NCBI GenBank assembly: GCA_016744855.1
Contig: JADGDO010000010.1
Span: 1 to 64,000 of the forward strand
From: Candidatus Fermentibacteraceae bacterium
GTDB taxonomy: Bacteria; Fermentibacterota; Fermentibacteria; Fermentibacterales; JCC-6
Reading direction: 5' to 3'
Length of the DNA stretch: 64,000 nt
A program made the position numbers and the translations under genes. Every line of letters begins with the position of its first letter. The stretch's first letter is position 1. Below the pieces are notes generated by a model. The model saw only the letters and a program-made list of their open reading frames with translations, was not told the origin of the DNA and did no database searches. Below, in pieces: positions 45,899-54,603 of this stretch.

Positions 45899-46582
45899 CT
45901 ATCTTTTAAAAGGTGAAGCATTCAATGCGGGAATGAGAAGCTTCAGGTAAACAACACGCCATAAAAGAGCCATGAAAACGATGAAAGCTAACCCTCCGAA
46001 GAGGTTTTCCATACTGAGCCAGTTGAAGAGTCCGTGAGCAAGCATGGAAAGAAGAAGTCCGGCTATTACAACAAGTACAGGCTTCCAGCCCTTTCGACCC
46101 CATGCATAACCCAATGCTGCTCCGAAGAACGCAGAGAAAAGTGCATGACCCGGCACACTAAAAACTGATCTGGCTAAAAGAGTAAAAATACCCATTTGCG
46201 GGCTGCCTCCGTGCCAGCTTGAGAACACATAAAAAGCATTCTCGCATGCAGCGAAGCCAAGTGCAGCAGAAGCCGCGTAGACGATACCGTCAACCGGTTC
46301 ATTGAAATTCTTGTTCCTGAATATTGTCCAGAATACGATAAGGAATTTTGCCGACTCTTCAATCAGGGGTGCCCAGATAACAGCTGAATACCTCGCAGGT
46401 CCCCAGGGAAACGGTAACCCTTCATAAGATGTTCCCAATGCAATTGCTACGAAAACCCCAAGAAGAAATGTTCTGAGAACAAGCTTTTTGGGTTCAGGCT
46501 CATACTTATCAGTTTTATAAAAGAACCACAACCAGCCGAAGCCGGGGAGCACAGAAACAAGAACTATTATCAGGTATTGCAT
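45899..46582 (-). CDS. PrsW-family intramembrane metalloprotease
   Basis: The start is ATG 46582 behind GGGGAG; a GTG two codons upstream is the alternative. The 227-residue protein has about eight membrane helices and the conserved EE pair (E75-E76 in APLIEESAKFLIV), ENAFYVF, then SVPGHALFSAFFGAALGYAW. PrsW-type enzymes cut membrane anti-sigma factors and related proteins. No anti-sigma gene is seen here. It is in line with MOSC, TldD and TldE on the same strand. Confidence 0.85.
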   Translation of the reverse strand: MQYLIIVLVSVLPGFGWLWFFYKTDKYEPEPKKLVLRTFLLGVFVAIALGTSYEGLPFPWGPARYSAVIWAPLIEESAKFLIVFWTIFRNKNFNEPVDGIVYAASAALGFAACENAFYVFSSWHGGSPQMGIFTLLARSVFSVPGHALFSAFFGAALGYAWGRKGWKPVLVVIAGLLLSMLAHGLFNWLSMENLFGGLAFIVFMALLWRVVYLKLLIPALNASPFKR

Positions 46583-46601
46583 ATGCACTCCCCGGAAAAA
46601 G

Positions 46602-48458
46602 CTAACCCATCAAATCCGCTACAAACCTGCCGAAGCGGGAGGGATCATCAGGTCTTGAGCCGGAGAGAACTTTTGCAAGCTCAAGTAACATCTCCGCTCT
46701 TGTGTTAAATTCATCTTTTGACTCTTCTTTGCCGTCAAGTAACTCAAGTGAGGATATGACAGGATGAGCAGGATTCAGCTCAAGTATCTTTTTCGTTTCA
46801 GGCGCATCCTGGTTCATAGCCCTCATCATCATCTTCATCATTTCACCCGGGTCGTCCTGAGCTGCAACAAGTATGCAGGGGGTTTCTCGGAGCCTTGGAG
46901 AGAATCTGACTCCTGCTACCTTATCGCCAAGAGCATCCTTAATAGACTGGATAAGATTCGAATGTTCTTTTTCTGCTTTATCACGAACATCTTTATCTTC
47001 TTTTGACATATCTTTCTCACTGGCTTCACTGGCGAGGTTAGTAAACTTCCTGCCCTTGAATTCTACCAGAGATTCCACAGCAAGAAGATCAACCGGTCCG
47101 TGAAGAAGAAGAACATCACTGTCTCCTGCTGCTTCAAGGTGAGGAGAGCGCTTGAGTTCCTCAAGAGAAGCACCTCCCAGGTAGAATATTGATCCTTCTT
47201 CGGGAAGACTTTCAACAATGTCAGTAAGGGCAAGGGCTTTATCTGACTTGGAGGTATCAAAGAGAAGTAGAGAGGCAAGTTCTTCTTTTCGCTCGTAATC
47301 GGAGTAAACACCCTCTTTGAGGAAGTCTCCGTAAAGGGCGAAAAACTTATCATATTTCTCGCGCTCTTTCTCGAGCATTTCACTGAAATGATCCAGTATT
47401 TTTCTTGTGAGAACCTTATTTACAGTTTTCAGTACTCTGTCCTGCTGAAGCAATTCTCTGGAAACATTGAGAGAAACATCTGGACTTTCAACCACACCGC
47501 GGAGGAAATGCAGATAGGGTGGAAGAATATTCTCAGCCCTCTCCATTATCATCACCTTGCGGGCATAAAGGCTCAGACCGGGTCTCCTATCGGGAATCAT
47601 GAGGTCCATACCCCTCGAACCCGGTACAAAAACAAGAGAATAGAATTCGGTTATTCCCTCACCATGGTACCAAAATCTGTCCAGAGGTTCAGCGTGGTCG
47701 TGAGTAAGATGAGAGTAGAAGCTGGTGTACTCAGAATCATCAACGTCTGAGGGAGATCTAAGCCATACAGGTGTTCCTGTATTGATCTGGCTCTTCTTCT
47801 CTTCCTTTTTGCCATCTTCGTCGGTTTCTTCCTTGATGAGAAAAACAGGATTACTCACAAAATCAGAGTAATGCTTGACAAGGGATTCAATCTTCCACGT
47901 ATCAAGGTATTCTCCGGCTTCTTCCTTCAATTCCAGCTCTATTGAGGTACCGACCTGAAGATTCTCAGCAGACTCTATGGTATAACCATCGGTGTCGCCA
48001 CTTCGCCAGATCCATCCCGTTTCCTCTCCTGCCTTGCGGGTGCTCACAGTAACAGTATCTGCAACCATGAAAGCAGAATAGAAACCTACTCCGAACTGTC
48101 CAATAAGCTCAGGACGTGCTGCGTTGGCAGCTGCATCCTCCAGAAATTTAAGGGTTCCCGATGAGGCGACTGTTCCGAGATTGTTCTCAAGATCTTCAGC
48201 ATTCATACCAATGCCATTATCGGTGATGGTAAGCTTTTTTGCTTCCTTGTCTGCGCTGATTACTATCTCCGGAGAGTAGTCTTCCCCGAGGAGATCGGAG
48301 TCATCAAGAGCAAGGTATCTTAATCTGTCAATTGCATCCGAAGAGTTAGAGACTAACTCGCGCAGAAATATATCTTTGTTTGAGTATAGACTGTGGATGA
48401 CAAGATCAAGAACTTTTCTTGTTTCAGCCTTGAATTTCATTGATTTCTGTTCTGACAT
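46602..48458 (-). CDS. htpG: Chaperone HtpG (Hsp90)
   Basis: The protein has 618 residues. GHKL ATPase motifs: LVSNSSDAIDRLRYLAL, ITDNGIGMNAEDLENNLG, SGTLKFLEDAAA (GTxxF-like), GQFGVGFYSAFMVAD. The middle domain has GIDL-type LVFVPGSRGMDLM, GVVESPDVSLNVSRELLQQ. The C-terminal dimerisation region is complete. Cytosolic folding chaperone. It begins 10 bases after the sulfatase-like gene, so it may share its transcript. Confidence 0.98.
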   Translation of the reverse strand: MSEQKSMKFKAETRKVLDLVIHSLYSNKDIFLRELVSNSSDAIDRLRYLALDDSDLLGEDYSPEIVISADKEAKKLTITDNGIGMNAEDLENNLGTVASSGTLKFLEDAAANAARPELIGQFGVGFYSAFMVADTVTVSTRKAGEETGWIWRSGDTDGYTIESAENLQVGTSIELELKEEAGEYLDTWKIESLVKHYSDFVSNPVFLIKEETDEDGKKEEKKSQINTGTPVWLRSPSDVDDSEYTSFYSHLTHDHAEPLDRFWYHGEGITEFYSLVFVPGSRGMDLMIPDRRPGLSLYARKVMIMERAENILPPYLHFLRGVVESPDVSLNVSRELLQQDRVLKTVNKVLTRKILDHFSEMLEKEREKYDKFFALYGDFLKEGVYSDYERKEELASLLLFDTSKSDKALALTDIVESLPEEGSIFYLGGASLEELKRSPHLEAAGDSDVLLLHGPVDLLAVESLVEFKGRKFTNLASEASEKDMSKEDKDVRDKAEKEHSNLIQSIKDALGDKVAGVRFSPRLRETPCILVAAQDDPGEMMKMMMRAMNQDAPETKKILELNPAHPVISSLELLDGKEESKDEFNTRAEMLLELAKVLSGSRPDDPSRFGRFVADLMG

Positions 48459-48467
48459 TTTACTCCT

Positions 48468-49382
48468 TTAACGTATTTTTCCTTCCAGGAATGGAACCTG
48501 AAATACTTTTTCTGAAAAAATGGGTCCGTGTCCAAAGTACCCCTCTTCGCCAAAAAGTTCCCCATGATCAGCTGTAACAGTTATCCATGTATTTTCAGGA
48601 ACAATATCGAAGAGTCTTTCAAAGACAGTATCAAGATACTTAACAGTATCAATCTGTCTGGCTTTGAGCATATCCATTTCCTTCTGATCAAAAAACTGTT
48701 TTGAACCAGTTGTGCTCTCTTCAATGCAACCGTCTACAACAAGATCATCCAGGTGTTTGAAAACACCGTGAACTCCACTGATTCGAGGCCAGTCATTCTG
48801 CGCCTCGGTCGGTCTTGCGTAGGGATAGTGAGTTTCTCCGACATTCAGCATGTAAAAGCTGGGCCGGTCAGAAGGGAATGTCATCAGGTCTAGCATGGCA
48901 TTCATATCATTGTGTTTATCCATCAGTCTGAATGAATCGAATCCTCTGTTAACAGGAGTCATACTGTTCAGAACTGGGAGGGAAACCATAGCATGAGTTC
49001 TGTACCCCATCGTTCTCTGAAGAAAATCAGGAAGCCAGAGTCGGGGAACCAGACTTTTGAATTCAATATTACGAGCACCAAGTCTATCGTTGTATTTCAG
49101 GAAATCATGCTTGTAGTATTCGCTTGCAAATACACCCTTGGGGCTGGTATGCGGCATCAGGCCCATAAGAAGATTGTAATGTGAAGGAGCTGTCCAGGTG
49201 GCATAACTGTACCTGTCCTCCGGAGTACCCAGCTTAAAAATGTTGGATGGTGCTGCCTCCATGAAGGAATCGTAGCGACAACTGTCGAGAACTATAAGAA
49301 TAAAGTTATTCATGTTGTCAAAAGGCACAGCGGTTCTCGCCGGGCGCTTGGCAACTGCTTTTTTTCTACTGAAGAGACCCAA
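48468..49382 (-). CDS. Alkaline phosphatase-superfamily (sulfatase-like) hydrolase
   Basis: The start is TTG 49382 behind ATAGGAG. The product has 304 residues, short for the family. N-terminal metal Asp in NFILIVLDSCRYDSF (D33), the nucleophile region TWTAPSHYNLLMG, and the metal motif VTADHGELFGEEGYFGHGP. The nucleophile position carries T64 in TAPSH, not the C/SxPSR that becomes formylglycine, so it is more like the phosphoglycerol/phosphoethanolamine transferase or phosphodiesterase branch than a true sulfatase. It has no signal peptide. It follows the Mla lipoprotein gene by 8 bases. Confidence 0.8.
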   Translation of the reverse strand: MGLFSRKKAVAKRPARTAVPFDNMNNFILIVLDSCRYDSFMEAAPSNIFKLGTPEDRYSYATWTAPSHYNLLMGLMPHTSPKGVFASEYYKHDFLKYNDRLGARNIEFKSLVPRLWLPDFLQRTMGYRTHAMVSLPVLNSMTPVNRGFDSFRLMDKHNDMNAMLDLMTFPSDRPSFYMLNVGETHYPYARPTEAQNDWPRISGVHGVFKHLDDLVVDGCIEESTTGSKQFFDQKEMDMLKARQIDTVKYLDTVFERLFDIVPENTWITVTADHGELFGEEGYFGHGPIFSEKVFQVPFLEGKIR

Positions 49383-49390
49383 TTCAACTC

Positions 49391-50014
49391 CTATCTATGC
49401 ATTAAAACTGCTGATATATCACTCATTACGGCTTCAGACCATAGTGCTCCCAGAACAGACATCGTATCTGCCAGGGGCTTGAAGCCCGGTTCTGACATTC
49501 TTCTTTCATACCTGTAGTTTTCCTGTAAAAGCACAACTGCCCCTCTGTCACCGAGAAGAGTAACATCAACATCGAGAACAGCTATCCAGGTCAAACTATC
49601 TACCCGCGTGGCCCCAAATTCTCTGACGTATCCCTCAACTGTCACGAGATTGCTTACACTCGCCGCTGTTCTGAAAACTGCCGGATAGTTTCCACTTATA
49701 AGCATATCACGAGAAAGCATTTCACTAAGCATTGCTCCAGGTCTTGCAGCCCAGCGATTTGTGGAACTCTCGGTAACTGTACCGTCATCCTGCTTTACGA
49801 CCATCCCGGACAACTGATAGCTTCCAGCTGCATCCAGATCTTTAATTCTCATGGGATTTGAAAAGATAAGATCACCGGATTCACGTGAGGCATCCCAGCG
49901 TAACTCCCATTGGTAGGACGGTGCAGTTTCTCCTCCCCCCAGGGGAACATTTACGGTAATACAACCGGTAAAAACAAGCAACAAAGACAGTAATAGGGTT
50001 ACTCTATATTTCAT
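49391..50014 (-). CDS. ABC-type transport auxiliary lipoprotein (PqiC/MlaB-partner-like)
   Basis: The protein has 207 residues. Signal peptide and lipobox: LLVFTGCITV. The body fits the ABC_trans_aux (DUF330) fold that partners MCE systems: RLLSEMLSRDMLISGNYPAVFRTAASVSN. It overlaps the MlaD-like gene by 4 bases and is probably the outer-membrane lipoprotein of the Mla/Mce complex. Confidence 0.82.
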   Translation of the reverse strand: MKYRVTLLLSLLLVFTGCITVNVPLGGGETAPSYQWELRWDASRESGDLIFSNPMRIKDLDAAGSYQLSGMVVKQDDGTVTESSTNRWAARPGAMLSEMLSRDMLISGNYPAVFRTAASVSNLVTVEGYVREFGATRVDSLTWIAVLDVDVTLLGDRGAVVLLQENYRYERRMSEPGFKPLADTMSVLGALWSEAVMSDISAVLMHR

Positions 50015-50892
50015 CTCCAGATATCCTCTCGAGCGGGGCCGGAAGTAAATCCTTCCAGCAAACCGTTTATAGTTGGAAGCATTATGCTTATCTCATGCAG
50101 GATTAAATCGGTATCGTCAAAGGTGTTTTCCATATCATCAGCTATATAGGTTATTGTTCCACTCAGCACGCTGAGTTCATCCATGAATGACTGTATCTCA
50201 TCAAAAACAGGTGTGATGTCTCCTCTCATATCCTCAACAGTCGCAGAGAGTTCAATACCCAGGTTATTATAGGTAATCAATACCTGATCGACTCGATTCA
50301 GTGTTGTCGAAATTCTTGTTCCGAGAGAATCACACTCAAGGTCTTCCAGAATACAGTTTATCCTTGTAAGAGCAAGTATCGCCTGGTTGTTGAGTTCCTT
50401 AGCGTCTATGCTCTCCATGATATCGAAGAGGCGGGTTATCCCTGTAGTTACTGACTGTACGGTGCCTGACCGAACAGGAATAACTGCAAAATTTGATTCG
50501 AATGAGAGCTGTTGCGGGGTATTGAGTCTGCTAACAGAGTCTGGAAGACTTTCAAGATTGACATTTCGTAAGCCAGTTATACCGGTAACATAAAGAGAGG
50601 CTACGATAGTATTATCAACCAGAAACTTATCGTCTGCTATCTGAAGAAGAACCTCAACCAGTCGACCGTCCGGGGCGATCTCAATGGAAACCACAGACCC
50701 AACCGGCACACCGTTGTAGTTAACAGAGCTACCAACATTCAAACCGCTGACGCTCCAGTCATAATAGCATGCGTACTTTGTGCTTGCATCCTTTGAAAAG
50801 CCACCCACAAGCCAGAAAATTGCAACCACAAAAAGGACCATAACAATTACAAAAAACACACCAAGTCGTAGTTTATTGGCCTTTAATGCCAT
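50011..50892 (-). CDS. MlaD/MCE-domain periplasmic lipid-transfer protein
   Basis: The protein has 293 residues. One N-terminal membrane helix (LGVFFVIVMVLFVVAIFWLVGGF) then the MCE domain (YDWSVSGLNVGSSVNYNGVPVGSVVSIEI, residues about 43-115) and a helical extension. MCE hexamers carry lipids across the periplasm. It follows the ATPase gene by 2 bases. Confidence 0.92.
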   Translation of the reverse strand: MALKANKLRLGVFFVIVMVLFVVAIFWLVGGFSKDASTKYACYYDWSVSGLNVGSSVNYNGVPVGSVVSIEIAPDGRLVEVLLQIADDKFLVDNTIVASLYVTGITGLRNVNLESLPDSVSRLNTPQQLSFESNFAVIPVRSGTVQSVTTGITRLFDIMESIDAKELNNQAILALTRINCILEDLECDSLGTRISTTLNRVDQVLITYNNLGIELSATVEDMRGDITPVFDEIQSFMDELSVLSGTITYIADDMENTFDDTDLILHEISIMLPTINGLLEGFTSGPAREDIWR

Positions 50893-50894
50893 AG

Positions 50895-51644
50895 CTACTC
50901 TCCATTCTTTCGCTTGAAAAAGGCACTGACCCGGGGATCATCCGAATTGTCTGCCAGATTGCGTGCGGTTCCTGTAGCGATTATTCCATGTTCAACAGGA
51001 TCAAGCATAACTACTCTGTCTGATATAGCAAAAATACTGGCTAATTCATGTGTTACAATTATCAGCGTAGTACCGAGTGATCTGTTGACAGACAGTATCG
51101 TATCATCAAGTTCGGCCGAAGTTACCGGATCGAGACCAGCTGAGGGCTCATCAAAAAACAGAACCTCCGGATCAAGAACCATTGCTCTGGCAAGACCTGC
51201 TCTTTTCTGCATACCACCGGATATCTCCAGTGGGTTCTCGTAAGCAGCGTGTTCCATTCCAACCATCTCAAGCTTGCTTAGAGCTACATCTATCATCTCA
51301 GCCTTGCTCAGGCTGGTAAATTCTGCAAGCGGCATCATAACGTTTTCAAGAACCGAATAGTTTCCAAGAAGTGCGCCTGACTGAAAGAGAACTCCCCAGC
51401 GCTTCCTCGATGAATTCAACGCCTCCGGACTGCTCCAGATATCAGTGCCGTCAAAGAGTATTCTGCCGGAATAAGGTTTCTGCAATCCGAGAAGATAGCG
51501 GGTTATTGTTGATTTACCGCATCCACTTTTTCCCACAATTACAAGCACCTCTCCCTTGAAAACATCCATAGAAACATCTTTCAGAACAACACTGCCGTCG
51601 TATCCTCCTGTAAGTGATTCAACCTGAATAATTTTTTCCTTCAC
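50895..51644 (-). CDS. ABC transporter ATPase, MlaF-like
   Basis: The protein has 249 residues. Walker A VGKSGCGKSTI, signature LEISGGMQKRAGLARAM, Walker B VLFFDEPSAGLDPV. It is the ATPase of the Mla/Mce importer and overlaps the permease gene by 4 bases. Confidence 0.94.
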   Translation of the reverse strand: MKEKIIQVESLTGGYDGSVVLKDVSMDVFKGEVLVIVGKSGCGKSTITRYLLGLQKPYSGRILFDGTDIWSSPEALNSSRKRWGVLFQSGALLGNYSVLENVMMPLAEFTSLSKAEMIDVALSKLEMVGMEHAAYENPLEISGGMQKRAGLARAMVLDPEVLFFDEPSAGLDPVTSAELDDTILSVNRSLGTTLIIVTHELASIFAISDRVVMLDPVEHGIIATGTARNLADNSDDPRVSAFFKRKNGE

Positions 51645-52738
51645 AATGACAGCCCCGGTCTGAGGTGAATGAAAATAAGAGACATCAATGCATCAACAAG
51701 AATAACAAGAAATATGCTTACAACAACAGCAGATGTTGTCGCCTTTCCAACAGAAGCCGGCCCACCCCGGACCTTCATTCCCATATATGAACCAGTTACC
51801 GATATGATTGTCGAATAGAATAGTCCCTTTATGAGACCCCAGTATAGATCAAATGGGATAAGTGCTTTTCTTACTTCTGCGATATAAACAACTGCCGGCA
51901 TTTTAAGGAAGATTCCGCCAGCAGCAAGACCACCAGCCATACCTGCAAAGTTTGCCACAGTAATCAGCAAGGGCATTACGACAAACAGTGCTATCATTTT
52001 AGGGGTTACAATATAACCGTACAGATTAAAACCCATAACTTCCAGAGCATCAATTTCCTGACGGACTTTCATGGTACCTATCTCTGCTGCAAAAGCAGAC
52101 CCTGATCTTCCAGCAACAAGAACAGCTGTCATCATGGGGGCAATTTCCCAGCATATGCTGTACGCAAGAAGGGCAGGCATAAAGAGCTCACCACCGAACT
52201 GACTCATCTGATAGCCAGCCTGATAACCGAGAACAACACCCATGAGCCAGTTAAGAGTAACAACAATAGGTACAGCCATTACTCCGGATTGCTCCATGTA
52301 GTATGCAGTAATAGATCCTCTGACTTTGCCGGAAAAAAGAGCTTTAAAAGACTGGCCTGTAAATGAGATCAGCCCTGAAAGTGATTCCCAGGTTGCCTGA
52401 ACCTTGTCTCCAATATCCTCAAAATTATATCTGATGGTATGCGGGGGGGCAGGTGGAACAGGTTTGTCATCCAGTGCACTGAAGCGTTTGAAGAGTGCTT
52501 CAATGTCGGGAGTCATTCCCTGAAAATCAAGAGAAGCACCTTTTGCGATTCTATCCTCGGCAATAGACCACATTCTTGCTGCAATACAGGTGTCAATGCT
52601 CTTACAGTCGCTAAGATCCACTGTTACCCGCTCCGAAGATTCACTCTCAAGTGCGGATGATACATAATCAAGATCTTTGACTGTAAATCTACCAGAAATT
52701 TTGATGTTCCCGTCACCGTGAACAATTTCTCCCCTCAA
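51641..52738 (-). CDS. MlaE-type permease with N-terminal STAS-like domain
   Basis: The protein has 365 residues. The N-terminal 95 residues are a STAS/MlaB-like domain (VTVDLSDCKSIDTCIAARMWSIAE), fused to a MlaE permease (VLVAGRSGSAFAAEIGTMKVRQEIDALEVMGFNLYGYIVTPKMIALFVVMPL and GSYMGMKVRGGPASVGKATTSAVVVSIFLV). In E. coli MlaB and MlaE are separate; here they are one protein. First gene of the operon, moving phospholipid between inner membrane and MCE protein. Confidence 0.93.
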   Translation of the reverse strand: MRGEIVHGDGNIKISGRFTVKDLDYVSSALESESSERVTVDLSDCKSIDTCIAARMWSIAEDRIAKGASLDFQGMTPDIEALFKRFSALDDKPVPPAPPHTIRYNFEDIGDKVQATWESLSGLISFTGQSFKALFSGKVRGSITAYYMEQSGVMAVPIVVTLNWLMGVVLGYQAGYQMSQFGGELFMPALLAYSICWEIAPMMTAVLVAGRSGSAFAAEIGTMKVRQEIDALEVMGFNLYGYIVTPKMIALFVVMPLLITVANFAGMAGGLAAGGIFLKMPAVVYIAEVRKALIPFDLYWGLIKGLFYSTIISVTGSYMGMKVRGGPASVGKATTSAVVVSIFLVILVDALMSLIFIHLRPGLSL

Positions 52739-52854
52739 AGAAAATCACCCTCTTTCAAAAGCAGCCGGTTGCCTGTCTGAAAATTGAATGTTAATATACA
52801 TACATGGAGGGAATTTAGGTATTCAGCTTACGAACTTATTGAAGGAGGTCAATT

Positions 52855-52995
52855 TTGGGTACTTTAGTGTTCATCATTTTGCGATTTGTCTTTGGAATTA
52901 ACAACTATGGCGATGGCCAGACACTTGCAACTCTTGTATCACTTGACACTATTGCGCTTGTTCTCTACCTCAATCTCAGGAAGACGAAGAAGTAG
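52855..52995 (+). CDS. Small membrane protein (46 residues), TTG start
   Basis: TTG at 52855 stands 8 bases behind GAAGGAGG. The frame reads LGTLVFIILRFVFGINNYGDG, then a second hydrophobic stretch LATLVSLDTIALVLYLNL, ending RKTKK. Predicted: two short membrane helices with a positive tail. It is divergent from the Mla permease and its end overlaps the ABC ATPase gene by 20 bases, tail to tail. No family was recognised. Confidence 0.6.
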   Translation: MGTLVFIILRFVFGINNYGDGQTLATLVSLDTIALVLYLNLRKTKK

Positions 52996-53728
52996 AGGGG
53001 TCGACCAGCTCTTCAAATGTCCTTCTGAATGAAAGAAGAACCTCCGTAAATTCGTTTGACAGACGATCTCTGGGCCATTTCAGATCTAGAGATTCGTTCC
53101 TGACGATTCTGCCCGGTCTGTGTCCCATCACTATTATTCTGTCGGCAAGATAAACCGCTTCTTCGATGTTATGGGTAACGAAAATAACAGTCGTGGACAG
53201 TCTGCCACAAAGATTCCGTAGCATTTCCTGCAAATTGATGCCTGTTCTTGCATCAAGCGATGCAAAGGGTTCGTCAAGCAGAAGAAGCTCCGGCTCGGTA
53301 ACAAGCCCTCTTGCAAGAGCTGTACGCTGCTGCATACCTCCAGAAAGCTCGTGAGGAAAACTCTTTCTGAACTCATAAAGACCAACCATTTTGAGTATTC
53401 TTTCAGCTTTTACTCGGCATTCACTTCCGTGCATTCCAATAGCCTTAAGGGGAAACATTACATTGGATTCAACATTCATCCAGGGAAAGAGGGCCCCCTG
53501 TTGAAATACATAGCCGAATCTTCCTGCACCCCGGCCGATTTCTCCCCTGTCTGATTTCTCTAATCCTGAAAGGATTCTGAGAAGTGTTGTTTTGCCACAT
53601 CCCGTCGGACCAAGCAGACAGATAAACTCACCTGTTTCAACCTTCAGATCAATTGGACCCAATACTTGAAATTTCGATCCTGAAGAGTCCAGGTAGGATT
53701 TTTGAACATCACTGAGCTCCAGAAACAT
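52976..53728 (-). CDS. ABC transporter ATPase, NitT/TauT/SsuB type
   Basis: The protein has 250 residues. Walker A LLGPTGCGKTTL, signature HELSGGMQQRTALARGL, Walker B LLLLDEPFASLDARTG, then VTHNIEEAVYLADRIIVMGHRPG, typical of nitrate/sulfonate/taurine-type importers. One base after the permease. Energises the importer. Confidence 0.94.
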   Translation of the reverse strand: MFLELSDVQKSYLDSSGSKFQVLGPIDLKVETGEFICLLGPTGCGKTTLLRILSGLEKSDRGEIGRGAGRFGYVFQQGALFPWMNVESNVMFPLKAIGMHGSECRVKAERILKMVGLYEFRKSFPHELSGGMQQRTALARGLVTEPELLLLDEPFASLDARTGINLQEMLRNLCGRLSTTVIFVTHNIEEAVYLADRIIVMGHRPGRIVRNESLDLKWPRDRLSNEFTEVLLSFRRTFEELVDPSTSSSS

Positions 53729-54574
53729 CTATCGCTCCCTTGCACGGAGAAGAAGCCACTTCTCTCCTATAAATTCCAGACCGCGCGAAAAAACAAGACC
53801 AATCAGCGCAATGATGAATATGCAGGCCAGCATAATGTCCAATCTGGAGAGCTGATATGAGTATCGAAGCAGGTAACCTATGCCTGAGTTGGTCCCGGGA
53901 AGCATTTCTGCAGCAATAATCACCATCCAGCACCTGCCAACAGCCATCCTGTAACCGGCAAAAATATCTGGCAGGGATGCCGGAAGCAATACATTCTTGA
54001 AAATAAATAACTTGCTGGCCCCTAAAACTCTGGCTGCTTCAATGTATACTTTTCTTACACCTCTGACCCCATGCATTGTCTCTAGAATAACTGGGAATAC
54101 CCCACCCCACGCAAGGATGAAAACCATTCCGATCTGGAGTTCATTGAAAAGGTGTCTGCTGTACTTCAAGTGATTCAATCCGAGAACTTCTGTGAATGAA
54201 GTATCCTTGAAAATGATGATTGAAAGAGGAAGCAGAGCAATGGGCGACAATGGTCTGGCAAGTTCGGTAATAAGATTTGTATATCGTCTATATCGCTCAC
54301 TGGCTCCCATAAGAAAACCAAAAGGTGTTCCCAGAAGGATAGCAATAAACAAGCCGAGAAGAACTCTTACAAGACTAACACCTGTGTTCCAGAAAAGAGA
54401 TCCGCAGCTCAGAAGGTCAGCAGATGGATGTGAAAGGATGTCTATAACAAGCTTTGGAGCTGGTAGAAGTGTATTTTCTGAGAACAAACTCCAGAGTGTG
54501 ATTATGACTACAGGAATAATAAGTCCCGGCAGAAGATTCGAAATCTTCCGCCAGGCTGTCTTTATGATTGTCAT
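53729..54574 (-). CDS. ABC transporter permease, NitT/TauT/SsuB type
   Basis: The protein has 281 residues and about six membrane helices. The BPD_transp_1 domain has the coupling-helix motif EAARVLGASKLFIFKNVLLPASLPDIFAGYRMAVGRCWMVIIAAEML. Its partners are the ATPase downstream and the solute-binding lipoprotein upstream. Confidence 0.92.
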   Translation of the reverse strand: MTIIKTAWRKISNLLPGLIIPVVIITLWSLFSENTLLPAPKLVIDILSHPSADLLSCGSLFWNTGVSLVRVLLGLFIAILLGTPFGFLMGASERYRRYTNLITELARPLSPIALLPLSIIIFKDTSFTEVLGLNHLKYSRHLFNELQIGMVFILAWGGVFPVILETMHGVRGVRKVYIEAARVLGASKLFIFKNVLLPASLPDIFAGYRMAVGRCWMVIIAAEMLPGTNSGIGYLLRYSYQLSRLDIMLACIFIIALIGLVFSRGLEFIGEKWLLLRARER

Positions 54575-54603
54575 GATTGAGACCGGATTACTAATAAACA
54601 GGT

